From an uncultured Lachnospiraceae bacterium (GTDB lineage Bacteria; Bacillota; Clostridia; Lachnospirales; Lachnospiraceae): DNA of 64,000 bases. Where the stretch lies: the NCBI GenBank assembly GCA_948794795.1, contig CAQGLR010000003.1, positions 62,001 to 126,000 of the forward strand, read 5' to 3'. Of the stretch, positions 26,698-36,728 are shown one piece after another (the first letter of the stretch is position 1; every line of letters begins with the position of its first letter). The position numbers and the translations under genes were made by a program. Under the pieces are notes generated by a model, which saw nothing but the letters and a program-made list of their open reading frames with translations, made no database searches and had not been told where the DNA came from.

Positions 26698-28236
26698 TTA
26701 TTCTTTATTTTGCTTCTTATCCATATATTCCCTGGCGTCTTTCATAAAACTTACAACAATAAGCACAATAACTGCACCAATTGGAAATGCTGCCACAATA
26801 CTTACACTCTGCAGGTTATTCATGGAACTTTCTGCAAACAATAAGGCAACTGGCAGTAGTATCAATAATATACACCATACAAGTTGTAATAATTTATGTG
26901 GCTGCTCTCCTTCTTTAAGTTTCTGGTAACTATAACAGGATGCTGTTAAAGCAATAGAGTCAAAGGATGTCGCATAAAATGCCACCATTGAAATTAAAAC
27001 AGCACAAAGTATTAATGGTGCACAAGGCATTGTCTTAATAATTGATACAACCATACTATACAGTTCCCCTGTTTTATTATATTGTGTAATAAAATCTGCT
27101 GTACCTGATACCTGCATACCCATAGAATAATTTCCCAGAACAATAAAACTAACAAGGGTAGCACCAACGCCAAAGCCGTATCCTCCAAGAATTGTCTGGC
27201 GTATAGTCCTTCCACGTGAAATACTCCCAATAAAAAATGGTGCTGCCACACACCAGACCATCCAGTATGCCCAGTAATATATTGTCCAGTTCTGTGGAAA
27301 ACCTGTATTTCTCTGTGGGTCACTGAATGTAGATAATTCAAAGAAATTCTGCACCATCTTCCCAAAAGAAGAAAAGCCAGTTTCAACAATATATCTTGTT
27401 TCACCTCCAAAAAACAGTACAAACACCAGCAGCCCAAAGAATAAATATATACAGGATTTTGCAAGCAGGCTGATTCCTTTAAAACCATGTAACAGTGAAT
27501 ATGTGTATACAAAACATGTAACAAGTAATATTATAATGTTAATTGTAGTCCTGCCTGCTTCCACATGGAATAAATCACTAATAATTGCTGCCATAAGCGG
27601 CGTTGCCACACTAAAAGTTGTTGCTGTACCTGCCAGCAGGGCAAATACTGCCAGCAAATCTATTGCCCTTCCAATAATCCCATCACTATGTTTCCCAAGT
27701 ACCGGACGGCAGGCTTCTGAATACTTCTGGCGCTCCCTTTTACGCACATGGAGCATAAAACCAAATGCAACTGCAAGTACAAGATAAAATCCCCAAGGGA
27801 TAAAACTCCAGTGGAATAAAGGATATACCCCTGCCCATTCCTGTATAGTACCCATTTCAGAAATATGTGGGTCTGTAGCATAAAGAACCCATTCAGAAAA
27901 TGAATAAAACAATATATCTGCTGCCAGTCCACATGTAAATACCATAGACCCCCATGCCCAGAATGTATATTTAGGCTTTTCGCCTGGCTTTCCCAGTACA
28001 ATATCCCCATATTTTGAAAAAGCAATAAAAACAGATAATAGAAAAATACCTAAACCAATAATTAAATAATAACTTCCAAATGTATCACCAAAGAAAAAAC
28101 GTATTTTACCGAGAATATCATTGGACTGTTCTGGATAAAAAAAGAACAAGAAACATAGCACAACAACAATACATAATGGCAGCAGCGTAATCATCCAGTC
28201 AATTTTACCACATTCCTTTTTTATACTATTATTCAT
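26698..28236 (-). CDS. BCCT family transporter, probably choline/betaine uptake
   Basis: The 512-residue membrane protein has about twelve hydrophobic helices and the BCCT marks WTIYYWAYWMVWCVAAPFFI (about 315-334) followed by GSISRGRTIRQ, and WSFIPWGFYLVLAV. Its ATG overlaps the 3' end of the licC gene by eight bases, with GAGGAGG upstream, so it is translated from the same message. In this context choline is the likely substrate. No Na+ site can be assigned safely from sequence reading. Confidence 0.9.
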   Translation of the reverse strand: MNNSIKKECGKIDWMITLLPLCIVVVLCFLFFFYPEQSNDILGKIRFFFGDTFGSYYLIIGLGIFLLSVFIAFSKYGDIVLGKPGEKPKYTFWAWGSMVFTCGLAADILFYSFSEWVLYATDPHISEMGTIQEWAGVYPLFHWSFIPWGFYLVLAVAFGFMLHVRKRERQKYSEACRPVLGKHSDGIIGRAIDLLAVFALLAGTATTFSVATPLMAAIISDLFHVEAGRTTINIIILLVTCFVYTYSLLHGFKGISLLAKSCIYLFFGLLVFVLFFGGETRYIVETGFSSFGKMVQNFFELSTFSDPQRNTGFPQNWTIYYWAYWMVWCVAAPFFIGSISRGRTIRQTILGGYGFGVGATLVSFIVLGNYSMGMQVSGTADFITQYNKTGELYSMVVSIIKTMPCAPLILCAVLISMVAFYATSFDSIALTASCYSYQKLKEGEQPHKLLQLVWCILLILLPVALLFAESSMNNLQSVSIVAAFPIGAVIVLIVVSFMKDAREYMDKKQNKE

Positions 28237-28957
28237 AATCTTCCTCCTCTATATATCTTTTATATGTCTTGTCCAGTGCTGCCAGTTCACTAATATTATC
28301 TAACTCAATAACATCCCCTTTATCCATTTTCCAGATACCAAGTTTATACTCATGTGGATAGCAAAAAAATACCACATCATCCCAGTAAACCTGCCTGTTC
28401 TGTTTTTCTTCAAACTCTATTTCCAGATGAGCCTTAAGCTTCCTGCCATCTTCTGTATTCCAGCGGGAAATACTAAAAAGCTGCCATCCATTCTGGCCAC
28501 CATTCCTGCTGCACGACTTTACAAATCCATTCTCTACTGTCTGGAGCCATTCTGTAGTCCCACTGTCTGTCCATACACTATTATAACCAGAATGTTCAAA
28601 GTCTGCACCAAGGACATCCGTATTATAAATAACCTGGTCCCCGTCAAGTATAATTGCATCCTCTATATAATCCCTTGCCATATATAACGATGAGATATTA
28701 TTGCATACAGCATAGTATGGATTTTCAATTAATTTTAAACCTGGATATTCTTTCTCTAATATTTTAAACTTTTCTTTCATATAGCCAGCCACTACATAAA
28801 TTTCAGTAATCCCATTCTTATGTAACCCAAGAATAATTGTATCTATTATCCGGGTTCCATTAATTTTTATTAATGGTTTAGGTGTTTCTAATGTTACTGG
28901 ATTCATGCGGCTGCCTGTTCCTGCTGCCAGAATAACAGCCCTCTTTACTCTGTACAT
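28229..28957 (-). CDS. licC: Choline-phosphate cytidylyltransferase (LicC-like)
   Basis: The 242-residue sugar-nucleotidyltransferase-type protein starts RAVILAAGTGSRMNPVT (nucleotide-binding loop) and has ETPKPLIKINGTRIIDTII, YAVCNNISSLYMA and AIILDGDQVIYN (metal-binding Asp). This matches LicC, which makes CDP-choline from CTP and phosphocholine. Its ATG shares one base with the stop of the upstream choline-kinase fusion gene, and the BCCT carrier gene overlaps its 3' end, giving a tight three-gene operon. Confidence 0.85.
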   Translation of the reverse strand: MYRVKRAVILAAGTGSRMNPVTLETPKPLIKINGTRIIDTIILGLHKNGITEIYVVAGYMKEKFKILEKEYPGLKLIENPYYAVCNNISSLYMARDYIEDAIILDGDQVIYNTDVLGADFEHSGYNSVWTDSGTTEWLQTVENGFVKSCSRNGGQNGWQLFSISRWNTEDGRKLKAHLEIEFEEKQNRQVYWDDVVFFCYPHEYKLGIWKMDKGDVIELDNISELAALDKTYKRYIEEEDYE

Positions 28958-30729
28958 TAAATCCCTCCTCCAAGCTTATTTAATTCCTCTTTAACAATAT
29001 TGTAGTAATCTTTTGCATAACGGTACTGCCTGAGAGAATACTCTCCAAGCTCAATTCCAAGATTCCTTTTATATTCACACCAGTTGCTCCACAAAAGCCC
29101 GCACACAGAAATATAACAATAAATTTTAACCCTGTCCACATTACTGCATCCTTCTGGAAAATAAGCATCAATTAAACTGTCTGCCTGGCTTCTGTTATAA
29201 AGTGAATATATAACAAACATCGCTATATCTACATGCGGGTCCTGCAGGCCTGCATATTCCCAGTCAATCAGGCGTATATCTTCTTTACCATCCCCGCTAT
29301 ATACAAAAAGGAAATTATCTGGCACAGAATCAATATGTGACAACACCTTTTCACCAGCATGCGAATCAATAAACTTCTTTAATGAAAATACCTTTTCTTT
29401 AGTTTTATTATAATCCCTGTAGATAGAATGTCTGTCCTCCCACAAAGACTCATAAAAATTAATCTGCCCAAAAATATCAAACTCATGGTTTACCTTTAGT
29501 TTCATATTATGGAACTCCCTTAAACGCTGCATACATTTCTTTACATCATCACTATTCATAGGGTCACAGACCCTTGCCCTTTCAAAAAAAACAGTAATTT
29601 TATATCCATTTTGCGGGTTAATATAAATAATATTATCACACAGGTCTTTGCCATTAACCAGATTGTATACCTGCGCCTCCTGACTGCGGTTAATAAGCTT
29701 ATCTGTGCCTTCACCTGGAATACGCATAATATATCTTTTTCCATTACACGTAAACAAAAATGACCTGTTAGTCATACCTTTTTTCATTACAGTAATGTCT
29801 TCCACTTCATCTGGCATTACATCCAGGGTTTCACAAATAACTTTAATTGCATCTGTCTTAAGCTGGTTAGAATCACTGTCAAGTTCCCTAAGCTGCTCAT
29901 AAGTGTTTATTTCAACTACATCTGTCGAAGGGAAAATCCTTGCTGCCACAATCATTTTATCCTTGTGGTATAATGCCTTTTCCCAGAATACAACATTATT
30001 CTGTGCATCTTTACATAATTCTTCAACCCTGTCACGCACAATCTTTGCTTCTTCTTCCAGCAAATAACTTATGCCAACCATTGTATTTCCTCCAGCATTT
30101 TGTGGTACAGAAACCAGCTCCATCTTCCTGTTTACCCTTACAGAACTGTCATTATCTATTAAATCACTAACCATATACCATGAATAAAGTTCATGGCTTT
30201 GGTATGGATTCCTGTCACACCATATATCACATGGTATAATATAGGAATTAGAAAGATGATTAAGCACTAATTTCAAAGAATGGAGATTATTTTTAACAGC
30301 ATACTCACTATTTACAACAAGTTCTACCCCATATTCATCAATAAGGTACTCATATTTCTCTTTCATAAAACCAACAACTATATAAATCTCCTTAACCCCC
30401 GCCTCATGTAACTGTTTAATTGCCCTTTCAACCAGAGGTTCCCCATTAACTTCTATAAGCCCTTTAGGAACCTCCATATTAATTGGTACCATACGCATTC
30501 CAAAGCCAGCCGCTAATATAATAGCATTTTTAGGAGCCTTAGATTTAAACTCTTTAACTGCTTTTGGCGTAAGCTTAACCTCTTCATCAATATATCCAGA
30601 ACTCATAAGTTCTTTTACAGAACGGTTTACTACCCCCAGGGAATGTCCAGATACCTCTGCCAGGATACGCTGGTTAATAAATGGTTCTAAACGCAAGGTG
30701 TTCAGTATATCACTTTCTTGTTTGTTCAT
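28957..30729 (-). CDS. Trifunctional HTH / nucleotidyltransferase / choline kinase fusion (LicC-LicA type)
   Basis: The 590-residue protein has three parts. Residues about 1-65 are a winged-helix domain (LRLEPFINQRILAEVSGHS). Residues about 67-290 are a nucleotidyltransferase with NAIILAAGFGMRMVPINMEV and VPKGLIEVNGEPLVERAI. Residues about 310-590 are a choline/ethanolamine-kinase domain with HIDSVPDNFLF (catalytic Asp and Asn) and IRLIDWEYAG (metal Asp). It should phosphorylate choline and perhaps activate it. The start at ATG 30729 has AAAGGAGT, but 14 bases away; an ATG ten codons further out has no ribosome site. Confidence 0.85.
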   Translation of the reverse strand: MNKQESDILNTLRLEPFINQRILAEVSGHSLGVVNRSVKELMSSGYIDEEVKLTPKAVKEFKSKAPKNAIILAAGFGMRMVPINMEVPKGLIEVNGEPLVERAIKQLHEAGVKEIYIVVGFMKEKYEYLIDEYGVELVVNSEYAVKNNLHSLKLVLNHLSNSYIIPCDIWCDRNPYQSHELYSWYMVSDLIDNDSSVRVNRKMELVSVPQNAGGNTMVGISYLLEEEAKIVRDRVEELCKDAQNNVVFWEKALYHKDKMIVAARIFPSTDVVEINTYEQLRELDSDSNQLKTDAIKVICETLDVMPDEVEDITVMKKGMTNRSFLFTCNGKRYIMRIPGEGTDKLINRSQEAQVYNLVNGKDLCDNIIYINPQNGYKITVFFERARVCDPMNSDDVKKCMQRLREFHNMKLKVNHEFDIFGQINFYESLWEDRHSIYRDYNKTKEKVFSLKKFIDSHAGEKVLSHIDSVPDNFLFVYSGDGKEDIRLIDWEYAGLQDPHVDIAMFVIYSLYNRSQADSLIDAYFPEGCSNVDRVKIYCYISVCGLLWSNWCEYKRNLGIELGEYSLRQYRYAKDYYNIVKEELNKLGGGI

Positions 30730-30918
30730 GTACGTTATATTTACTCCTTTCGTGAACATAAGACTTGTAAATATCCCAGCTGCAAAAGATAATTACAACT
30801 GGGTTATAATCCAATATAAATTATTCTATACAATTATAAAAGATTTGTCAAATTATTTAATTCTTTAAAATAAAAGATTTGTTCTATATAATTATCCTGT
30901 TTTTTACAATATATTTTA

Positions 30919-32508
30919 CTATCTGTACATTACAATTATATCATTCTCTTTTAATACAGTCTGCCCGTTAGGAATAACTGTTTCATCATCCCGGACAATC
31001 ATAGCAATAAGAATATCCTCTGGAATATCAAGTTCCCCTATTGCCTTATTACACCATGGGTCAAGCCTTGTAATACTATGTTCCTCCAGTTTATCCTGCT
31101 CACTTGGCTCATATGGAGGGACTGTAAGTATAATATCATCCCCAGAAAATATTTCTGTATCTCCCTTTGTTATAATTGTTTCATTGCCTCTTTTTATCAT
31201 AATTGCCAGTGAACCTGTTGGCATATTTACTTCCTTTATACGTTTATTCTCCCAGTTATGCCCTTCTGGGATATGCATCCTCATAAGCTGCAAAGCTGTT
31301 TCTTCCTGGTAATCATTAAATGTCTTTCTTACATCAGACTTTTCATCTACCATGCCAAGCCGCCTTGCTACAGCTGGAAGCAGTGTTCCTTGTATAGAAA
31401 CAGAAAATAATGATACCATAAATACAATATGGTACAAATCTTGTTTCATAGATATTCCATTTGCTACTGCCATTATAGCAAAAACCACAGAAGACGCCCC
31501 TCTTAAACCTGCCCACGAAACAAGCAGGCACTGTTTTACACTGCACTTAAACGGCAGCAGCAGTCCAAAGACAGCCACTGGTCTTGCAATTATAGTTAAA
31601 AATACAACTATTGCAATTGCATCAGGAATAATTGCTGGCATAAGATGAGGAAATGACAACAAACCAATTAAAAAGAAAATAGAAATCTGTGCAAGGCTTG
31701 TAACCCCGTCAAAAAATGGAATTAAGTTCTGTTTATTCTGTATCCTGCTATTTCCAAGGATAATTCCAAATAAATAAATACTAAGGTATGAATTACCTCC
31801 AATCATGCTGTTTATACCAAAACATGATAAAACTACTGCAATTATAAAAATTGTATCAAGCCCTTCTGAAACAAGCCTGGTCTTTGTTAATATATCTATT
31901 ACAAGCTTTGCAAGTATAATACCCGTTGCCACCCCAAAAAACACCTGCTTTATTACAGTTAATGCTATACTATCATTACCTCCTGGTAACATAAAACCCA
32001 GTGCTATTATTGCCAGCATATATGAAACAGGGTCATTACTTCCGCTCTCTACCTCAAGTATAGAAGCCGTGCCATCCATAAGGTCAAGCTTCTTTTTCCT
32101 AAGAATTGCAAACACACTGGCAGCATCAGTAGAAGACAAGACAGCACCAATAAGAAAACTTTCTGCTGGTGAAATCTTAAGCACAATATTACATAAGAAA
32201 GCTGTTATTATAGCTGTTATCAATACTCCTGCTGTAGAAAGCAAAACTGACTTTCCAGCAACCTTCCTTGCTACAGGCCAGTTTGTATTAAACCCGCCAT
32301 AAAACATAATAAAAATTAACGCAATAGCGCAGATATTTTCCGCAAGTACAAAATTGTCAAATGGTATCTTAAATATACCATCACTTCCAAACAACATGCC
32401 AATAAACATAAAAAGAATCAATGCTGGCATACCAAATTTATCCGAAAACTTCTCTGCAAGCACACAAAGCAAAATTACACAAGCAATAACTAAAACAAAA
32501 AAAGTCAT
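30919..32508 (-). CDS. Potassium/proton antiporter, NhaP2/CvrA type with RCK_C domain
   Basis: The 529-residue protein has 12-13 hydrophobic helices in residues 1-390 with VLSSTDAASVFAILR (about 127-141) and ESGSNDPVSYMLAII, which are CPA1 antiporter motifs, the latter holding the ion-binding Asp. Residues about 400-529 form TrkA-C-like regulatory modules (PTGSLAIMIKRGNE, PEDILIAMIVRDDETVIPNG). Start ATG 32508 has GGAGG; an upstream ATG lacks a site. It exchanges K+ (or Na+) for protons. Confidence 0.9.
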   Translation of the reverse strand: MTFFVLVIACVILLCVLAEKFSDKFGMPALILFMFIGMLFGSDGIFKIPFDNFVLAENICAIALIFIMFYGGFNTNWPVARKVAGKSVLLSTAGVLITAIITAFLCNIVLKISPAESFLIGAVLSSTDAASVFAILRKKKLDLMDGTASILEVESGSNDPVSYMLAIIALGFMLPGGNDSIALTVIKQVFFGVATGIILAKLVIDILTKTRLVSEGLDTIFIIAVVLSCFGINSMIGGNSYLSIYLFGIILGNSRIQNKQNLIPFFDGVTSLAQISIFFLIGLLSFPHLMPAIIPDAIAIVVFLTIIARPVAVFGLLLPFKCSVKQCLLVSWAGLRGASSVVFAIMAVANGISMKQDLYHIVFMVSLFSVSIQGTLLPAVARRLGMVDEKSDVRKTFNDYQEETALQLMRMHIPEGHNWENKRIKEVNMPTGSLAIMIKRGNETIITKGDTEIFSGDDIILTVPPYEPSEQDKLEEHSITRLDPWCNKAIGELDIPEDILIAMIVRDDETVIPNGQTVLKENDIIVMYR

Positions 32509-32540
32509 CAACAACCTCCAAAATATAACCAACAAACTAT

Positions 32541-32774
32541 TTACCCATTCTTATTACGCATCTTCTTTACCCTCTTTAATACAGATGTATCAAGGTTATT
32601 TTCTTTAATAAGCCTTAATGCAACCATCTTATTAATCCTGTAATTTATAGATATTGTCCTTGTTCCGTCTGTATAGATAAAATGGTCCCCGCTCCTTCTT
32701 GACAACCTGAAACCATTACCCTTCAGAATCTGTATCATATCCTTTGTATTATAAACAATAGGTCTTGTACTCAT
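32541..32774 (-). CDS. HicA-like toxin, orphan
   Basis: The 77-residue protein starts MSTRPIVYNTKDMIQILKGN at ATG 32774 with AAGGAGG upstream. The segment GFRLSRRSGDHFIYTDGTRT keeps the HicA fold pattern with the catalytic His in GDH(F) (usually GSH), and KENNLD ends the domain as usual. HicA proteins are mRNA interferases. No HicB antitoxin is next to it on either side, so it may be inactive, regulated from elsewhere, or a domesticated RNA-binding protein. Confidence 0.7.
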   Translation of the reverse strand: MSTRPIVYNTKDMIQILKGNGFRLSRRSGDHFIYTDGTRTISINYRINKMVALRLIKENNLDTSVLKRVKKMRNKNG

Positions 32775-32975
32775 AAGCATCCTCCTTATCCTTTGCAACA
32801 TTACTTTAAGGACAGATGGCCAGGCGGATATCTGCAATCCCCTCCCTGGAACAAATATACCATGTCCATCAGGACACGCCTAAAACTACTTTTAATTTTA
32901 ATAAGATAATTATACTACATAACTAGAAATATATAAAGCATAGATTTTTTATAATATTACTTTAACTACAAAAAC

Positions 32976-33026
32976 AACAAAGCAGGAAACCGTAAAATAT
33001 TCCCCGCTTTGCTATTTAATTTTTAC
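32976..33026 (-). terminator. Hairpin terminator upstream of the HicA-like gene
   Basis: CAAAGCAGG at 32978 pairs with CCCCGCTTTG ending at 33011 with one mismatch. The minus strand continues TTGTTTTTG, and the plus strand CTATTTAATTTTT, so it can work in both directions and would stop read-through from the polysaccharide operon. Confidence 0.65.
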
Positions 33027-33705
33027 ATATTATATTTTTAAGGTTATTACACATCTATCTGACTATGTTTGAAATAGATTAATTATATCAACTTGTTCTT
33101 TTTAAATTTTTGTATGTTATTTTTTTATTATTCTTTTTCATTTAATTCATTAAGGCCCCGTTCTCTCTAACTACCTTAACTTTCTTAATCCCTTATTCTA
33201 AGTTTCCTTATTTTCCTGAATCAAAACATAAGAAATCTATATGCCGTTCTAAAGCATTACATATTTCTCCCAACACTATGATACTAATTCTAGCACATTA
33301 TCTTATTATCCTCTTTGCATAGACCACCCCTCTCTTTATTAGCGTACCTAAAACTATCATCTTAATATGTCAACTATTCTGCTATAATGTCTACAAAGAT
33401 ACGCTTTATTTAACTATACCACATTTTCAGATAATTTCAATACAAGTTGCACAAACTGCATTTTTAACGTATGAAATGCATATTTTTGTCATTTTATGCC
33501 GGATTTTGGGGTGTTTATTCCTAAAAAATGCAAAATAAAGATATTAATATGTATGTTTTCAATACTATTGTATAGATAAAAAAATGGGAGATTTATTGAA
33601 AGATAGAATTGTTTAACATGTGTATATGATATTTATTATATAATAATATATTTTGTTTTATATATGTAACCAAAAACTAATAACAAAATAATTGTTTATA
33701 TAAAA

Positions 33706-33734
33706 CAAATCTCCATCATTTTTGATGGAGACCA
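33706..33734 (-). terminator. Hairpin terminator at the end of the polysaccharide operon
   Basis: CTCCATCA (33711-33718) and TGATGGAG (33723-33730) form a perfect stem; on the minus strand it is followed by ATTTGTTTTATA. It lies about 200 bases after the last gene of the leftward operon. Confidence 0.6.
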
Positions 33735-33928
33735 GTCTTAAGCAATATTTCTTCTACAAGCTTATATACAGTGCTTACAGGTCACATTTTTCTTTACCCT
33801 GATGATATTCCCTATTCTAACTTCCTATTTCTGTATACCTTGTTAGTAGTCATATTTAAAAATTAACCCATATGTATTTTTCTGCATCTGTGATTCTAAA
33901 ATATATAAATCATATAAATATGTTTAAA

Positions 33929-36628
33929 TTATAAATACTTAATTGTAGTTTTAGGCACATATTTTTCTAATAAATTATAGTTTCCTTTTTTTAATAATTC
34001 ACGTACTTTTGTTGCAGAAATAATTTCATTATCAATTCTTTTTCTTGGAACTTCAATTACATCAATTTTTGCATCTTTTAATATTTTTTTCATATCATAG
34101 TTATATTGTGCTGTTACTTTGTCTAAAGGTTCTTCACCTACAAATCTAATATTTATTTTAAAACTAGGTGCTATATAATTCACAAATATCTTTAAGTCAA
34201 GAAAATCATCATAAGATTTTTCTGTGGGCTTTTCTTTAAAAAAATATCCTGGAAATGTAACAGATGAAATCATAAACCCACCACTAGGAAGTACAATCAC
34301 ATTATCATACTCTTTAGTACCATCTCTTACCATAGAAAAACGAACATCAAAACTAAAAACAGATTTACTTTCTTCAACAACAAACACCAATAATAGATCT
34401 ACTAATTTTGATGCTGTATCGATTAAATATTGATGTCCATATGTAAATGGATTACAGTTCATTACAATTGCACCAATTTTAAGTTGTTTATCTATATTTT
34501 GTACATTACTTTCTATTAGAACAGACCGATATATTTTATTTATTTTTAACATTTCCTTAACTTCTGATATATAATTATTTATCTTTAAATCTAATTCATT
34601 TTCTAGATAAAATTTTGAATTATTTGTATTTTCTAACATAACATGTCTTATCATATTAAAAGTCTTTTCTGCTAAAAACTTATAACCTTCAAAACCTGGA
34701 TGACTACAAATATCCCAGAACCATATCTTATTATTAAAATAATCATTCATTTCTGTAAAATCAATATTTATAAAATAATTTTCTTCAAAAAAAGCGTATA
34801 CATTTAAAATAATAATATCATTTAAAGCTAAGTCTCTTTCTAGAATCTTATTATATAATTCAATAACTGGAATAACACCATCACAGGACAAATCAACAAC
34901 TCTATATTTATATCCAGCAGAATTTATTTTTTTTTGTAAAAAAGAAGCAAATGTATGTTTATCCTCAACTGCATATCCATTAAACAGACAATTACCTATA
35001 AGCCAGATTGTTCCTAAATATTCCGTTGGATTATATGATACTATCCTATTTCCATATAAATCAGTGTTAAAATATTTTGAATGATAATTACTTAAAAACT
35101 TTATATAACCATTATTAAGTATTATTATCTCACAATTTTCCCTATTTTTTATTACTTCTTTAAGATAATTTTTATCATTATTACATATATCATTTATAAA
35201 ATTATTTTCAAAAGAATCTGTATCTTTTAAATAATTATCTCTATTTCTTTCAATTTTAATATCATTGTTAATATTAAACATAGTAGAAAAAACAAACACA
35301 TTTTTGCATTTTTCAATAAGCACTTTATGGACAGCATGTTCACAAATATACATTAAAAAAAATTTTATAGAAACATAAAAATTTTTATCTGGTACTTTAT
35401 AAATATTTTGATAAGCATCTATATATCTTTTCCCAGAATTAGTATTTTCCAATGAATTAATAACTTCAAGATTTCCTTTTTCTTCAATTTTTTTATGAAA
35501 TTCATTTTGCCAATAACTTTTAGTTTCTTGTAAAAATCCATCAAAACCTTTATTTTTTAACTTATATAAATAATCAACACATTCTGTTATATATTTATTA
35601 TGTGTAAGATAACTGCCTGTTATTTGTTTGTATTTTTGTAATAATTCAATATAATTAATTAAGTTAATCACATTTTCTTTTTCACAATATCCACCTCCAC
35701 TTTCACTATCAGAAAATAAAAATACATCAAATATACTTGTATCATTATTTTCAAAATAATCCTTATATCTGGTACTTCTTTCTATATATGAACATTCTAT
35801 ATTACAAGAGTTTATTAGTTCTATAAAAAAGGAAGTATATCTATTTAATAAACAAATATCAATACGTTTATATTTGAATACCTCTATAAAATTACTAATT
35901 ATATCTTTGCTAAAATTTTTTATTTTCTTAAATTCTGCAAAAGAATAAAGTTCTCCAGACGAAATAACATCATAATTAAATTTACTTATTTTATTTAAAT
36001 AAATAACACCAATTTTATTTAAACTAACAATTTTAATATTAGTATCATCAATATGTAATTCTTTAATATTATCTTTTATTGTTATTTTTATATTCTTTTC
36101 TGATATTAAATCTCCACAATATTTGTAAAAAATTTGTTCTGCCTGACACAATGTTTTTTTACATGAACCAATAATAATAATTTCTTTTATATTATCTGAT
36201 TCAAGAAAAGACTTTATAGCTCCAAATTTTGCTGCATTTAATATATCTTCTATCTCTTTTGAAATAATCATATTCTCTGAAAAACGGTCTATTTCGAACA
36301 ACAATTCCCCAGATTTATTAACTACAGGAATATTATGTATTTTTTTATTAATATTAAATATTTTTTCCGCATCTTCAAATACTTGTTTTTCATTTATAAA
36401 AGTAATACGTTTTATATTTTTATTAATTAACTGGATAATATGACTATCATTATTACTTTTCCTTAATAAACGATATATATCCCCTTTAGTTACTCCTCCT
36501 AAAAGTATGTTTTTTTGAGTTACAAAAACTATTTGTGCACCTTTCATATATTTTTGTAATAAAAAATCTTCTATATCACTTGTATTAACTGCTAAATCAA
36601 TGGTACATATATTATTATTTCTATACAT
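33929..36628 (-). CDS. CBS / SGNH-hydrolase-like / citrate-lyase-ligase-like fusion protein
   Basis: This 899-residue protein has unusual architecture. Residues about 5-115 resemble a CBS pair (MKGAQIVFVTQKNILLGGVT, KIHNIPVVNKSGELLFEIDR). Residues about 120-530 are unassigned. Residues about 540-665 look like an SGNH hydrolase: TIWLIGNCLFNGYAVED as first block and WDICSHPGFEGYKFLAEK as last, with the Asp-x-x-His pair. Residues about 715-899 match the CitC-type ligase C-terminus: VMNCNPFTYGHQYLI (HxGH-like), RFVGEEPLD and ISATKVRELLKKGN. In citrate metabolism this domain uses ATP to acetylate the lyase carrier; no citrate lyase genes are here. In a glycan locus it more likely activates an acyl or other group by nucleotidyl transfer. 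Base composition is strikingly AT-rich. Confidence 0.75.
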   Translation of the reverse strand: MYRNNNICTIDLAVNTSDIEDFLLQKYMKGAQIVFVTQKNILLGGVTKGDIYRLLRKSNNDSHIIQLINKNIKRITFINEKQVFEDAEKIFNINKKIHNIPVVNKSGELLFEIDRFSENMIISKEIEDILNAAKFGAIKSFLESDNIKEIIIIGSCKKTLCQAEQIFYKYCGDLISEKNIKITIKDNIKELHIDDTNIKIVSLNKIGVIYLNKISKFNYDVISSGELYSFAEFKKIKNFSKDIISNFIEVFKYKRIDICLLNRYTSFFIELINSCNIECSYIERSTRYKDYFENNDTSIFDVFLFSDSESGGGYCEKENVINLINYIELLQKYKQITGSYLTHNKYITECVDYLYKLKNKGFDGFLQETKSYWQNEFHKKIEEKGNLEVINSLENTNSGKRYIDAYQNIYKVPDKNFYVSIKFFLMYICEHAVHKVLIEKCKNVFVFSTMFNINNDIKIERNRDNYLKDTDSFENNFINDICNNDKNYLKEVIKNRENCEIIILNNGYIKFLSNYHSKYFNTDLYGNRIVSYNPTEYLGTIWLIGNCLFNGYAVEDKHTFASFLQKKINSAGYKYRVVDLSCDGVIPVIELYNKILERDLALNDIIILNVYAFFEENYFINIDFTEMNDYFNNKIWFWDICSHPGFEGYKFLAEKTFNMIRHVMLENTNNSKFYLENELDLKINNYISEVKEMLKINKIYRSVLIESNVQNIDKQLKIGAIVMNCNPFTYGHQYLIDTASKLVDLLLVFVVEESKSVFSFDVRFSMVRDGTKEYDNVIVLPSGGFMISSVTFPGYFFKEKPTEKSYDDFLDLKIFVNYIAPSFKINIRFVGEEPLDKVTAQYNYDMKKILKDAKIDVIEVPRKRIDNEIISATKVRELLKKGNYNLLEKYVPKTTIKYL

Positions 36629-36728
36629 TTTACACCTTTCTATTTACCTCATCATCTCATATTATACTCAAATGTTACAAACAAGTAAATAATTTTTATT
36701 CAGAAAGCACTATATATAATAACATCAT

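Larger units (their letters stand above)
32775..33928. other. Long AT-rich non-coding region at the edge of the polysaccharide locus
   Basis: About 1150 bases contain no open frame with a ribosome site. Two hairpin terminators are at 32976-33026 and 33706-33734. The DNA between is very AT-rich with no repeat I recognise. It separates housekeeping-type DNA on the left from the polysaccharide locus on the right. Confidence 0.6.

Noticed and set aside
33929..36628. Citrate lyase activation gene (citC)
   Set aside because: No citD, citE or citF gene is nearby and the protein is more than twice the normal length, with extra domains.
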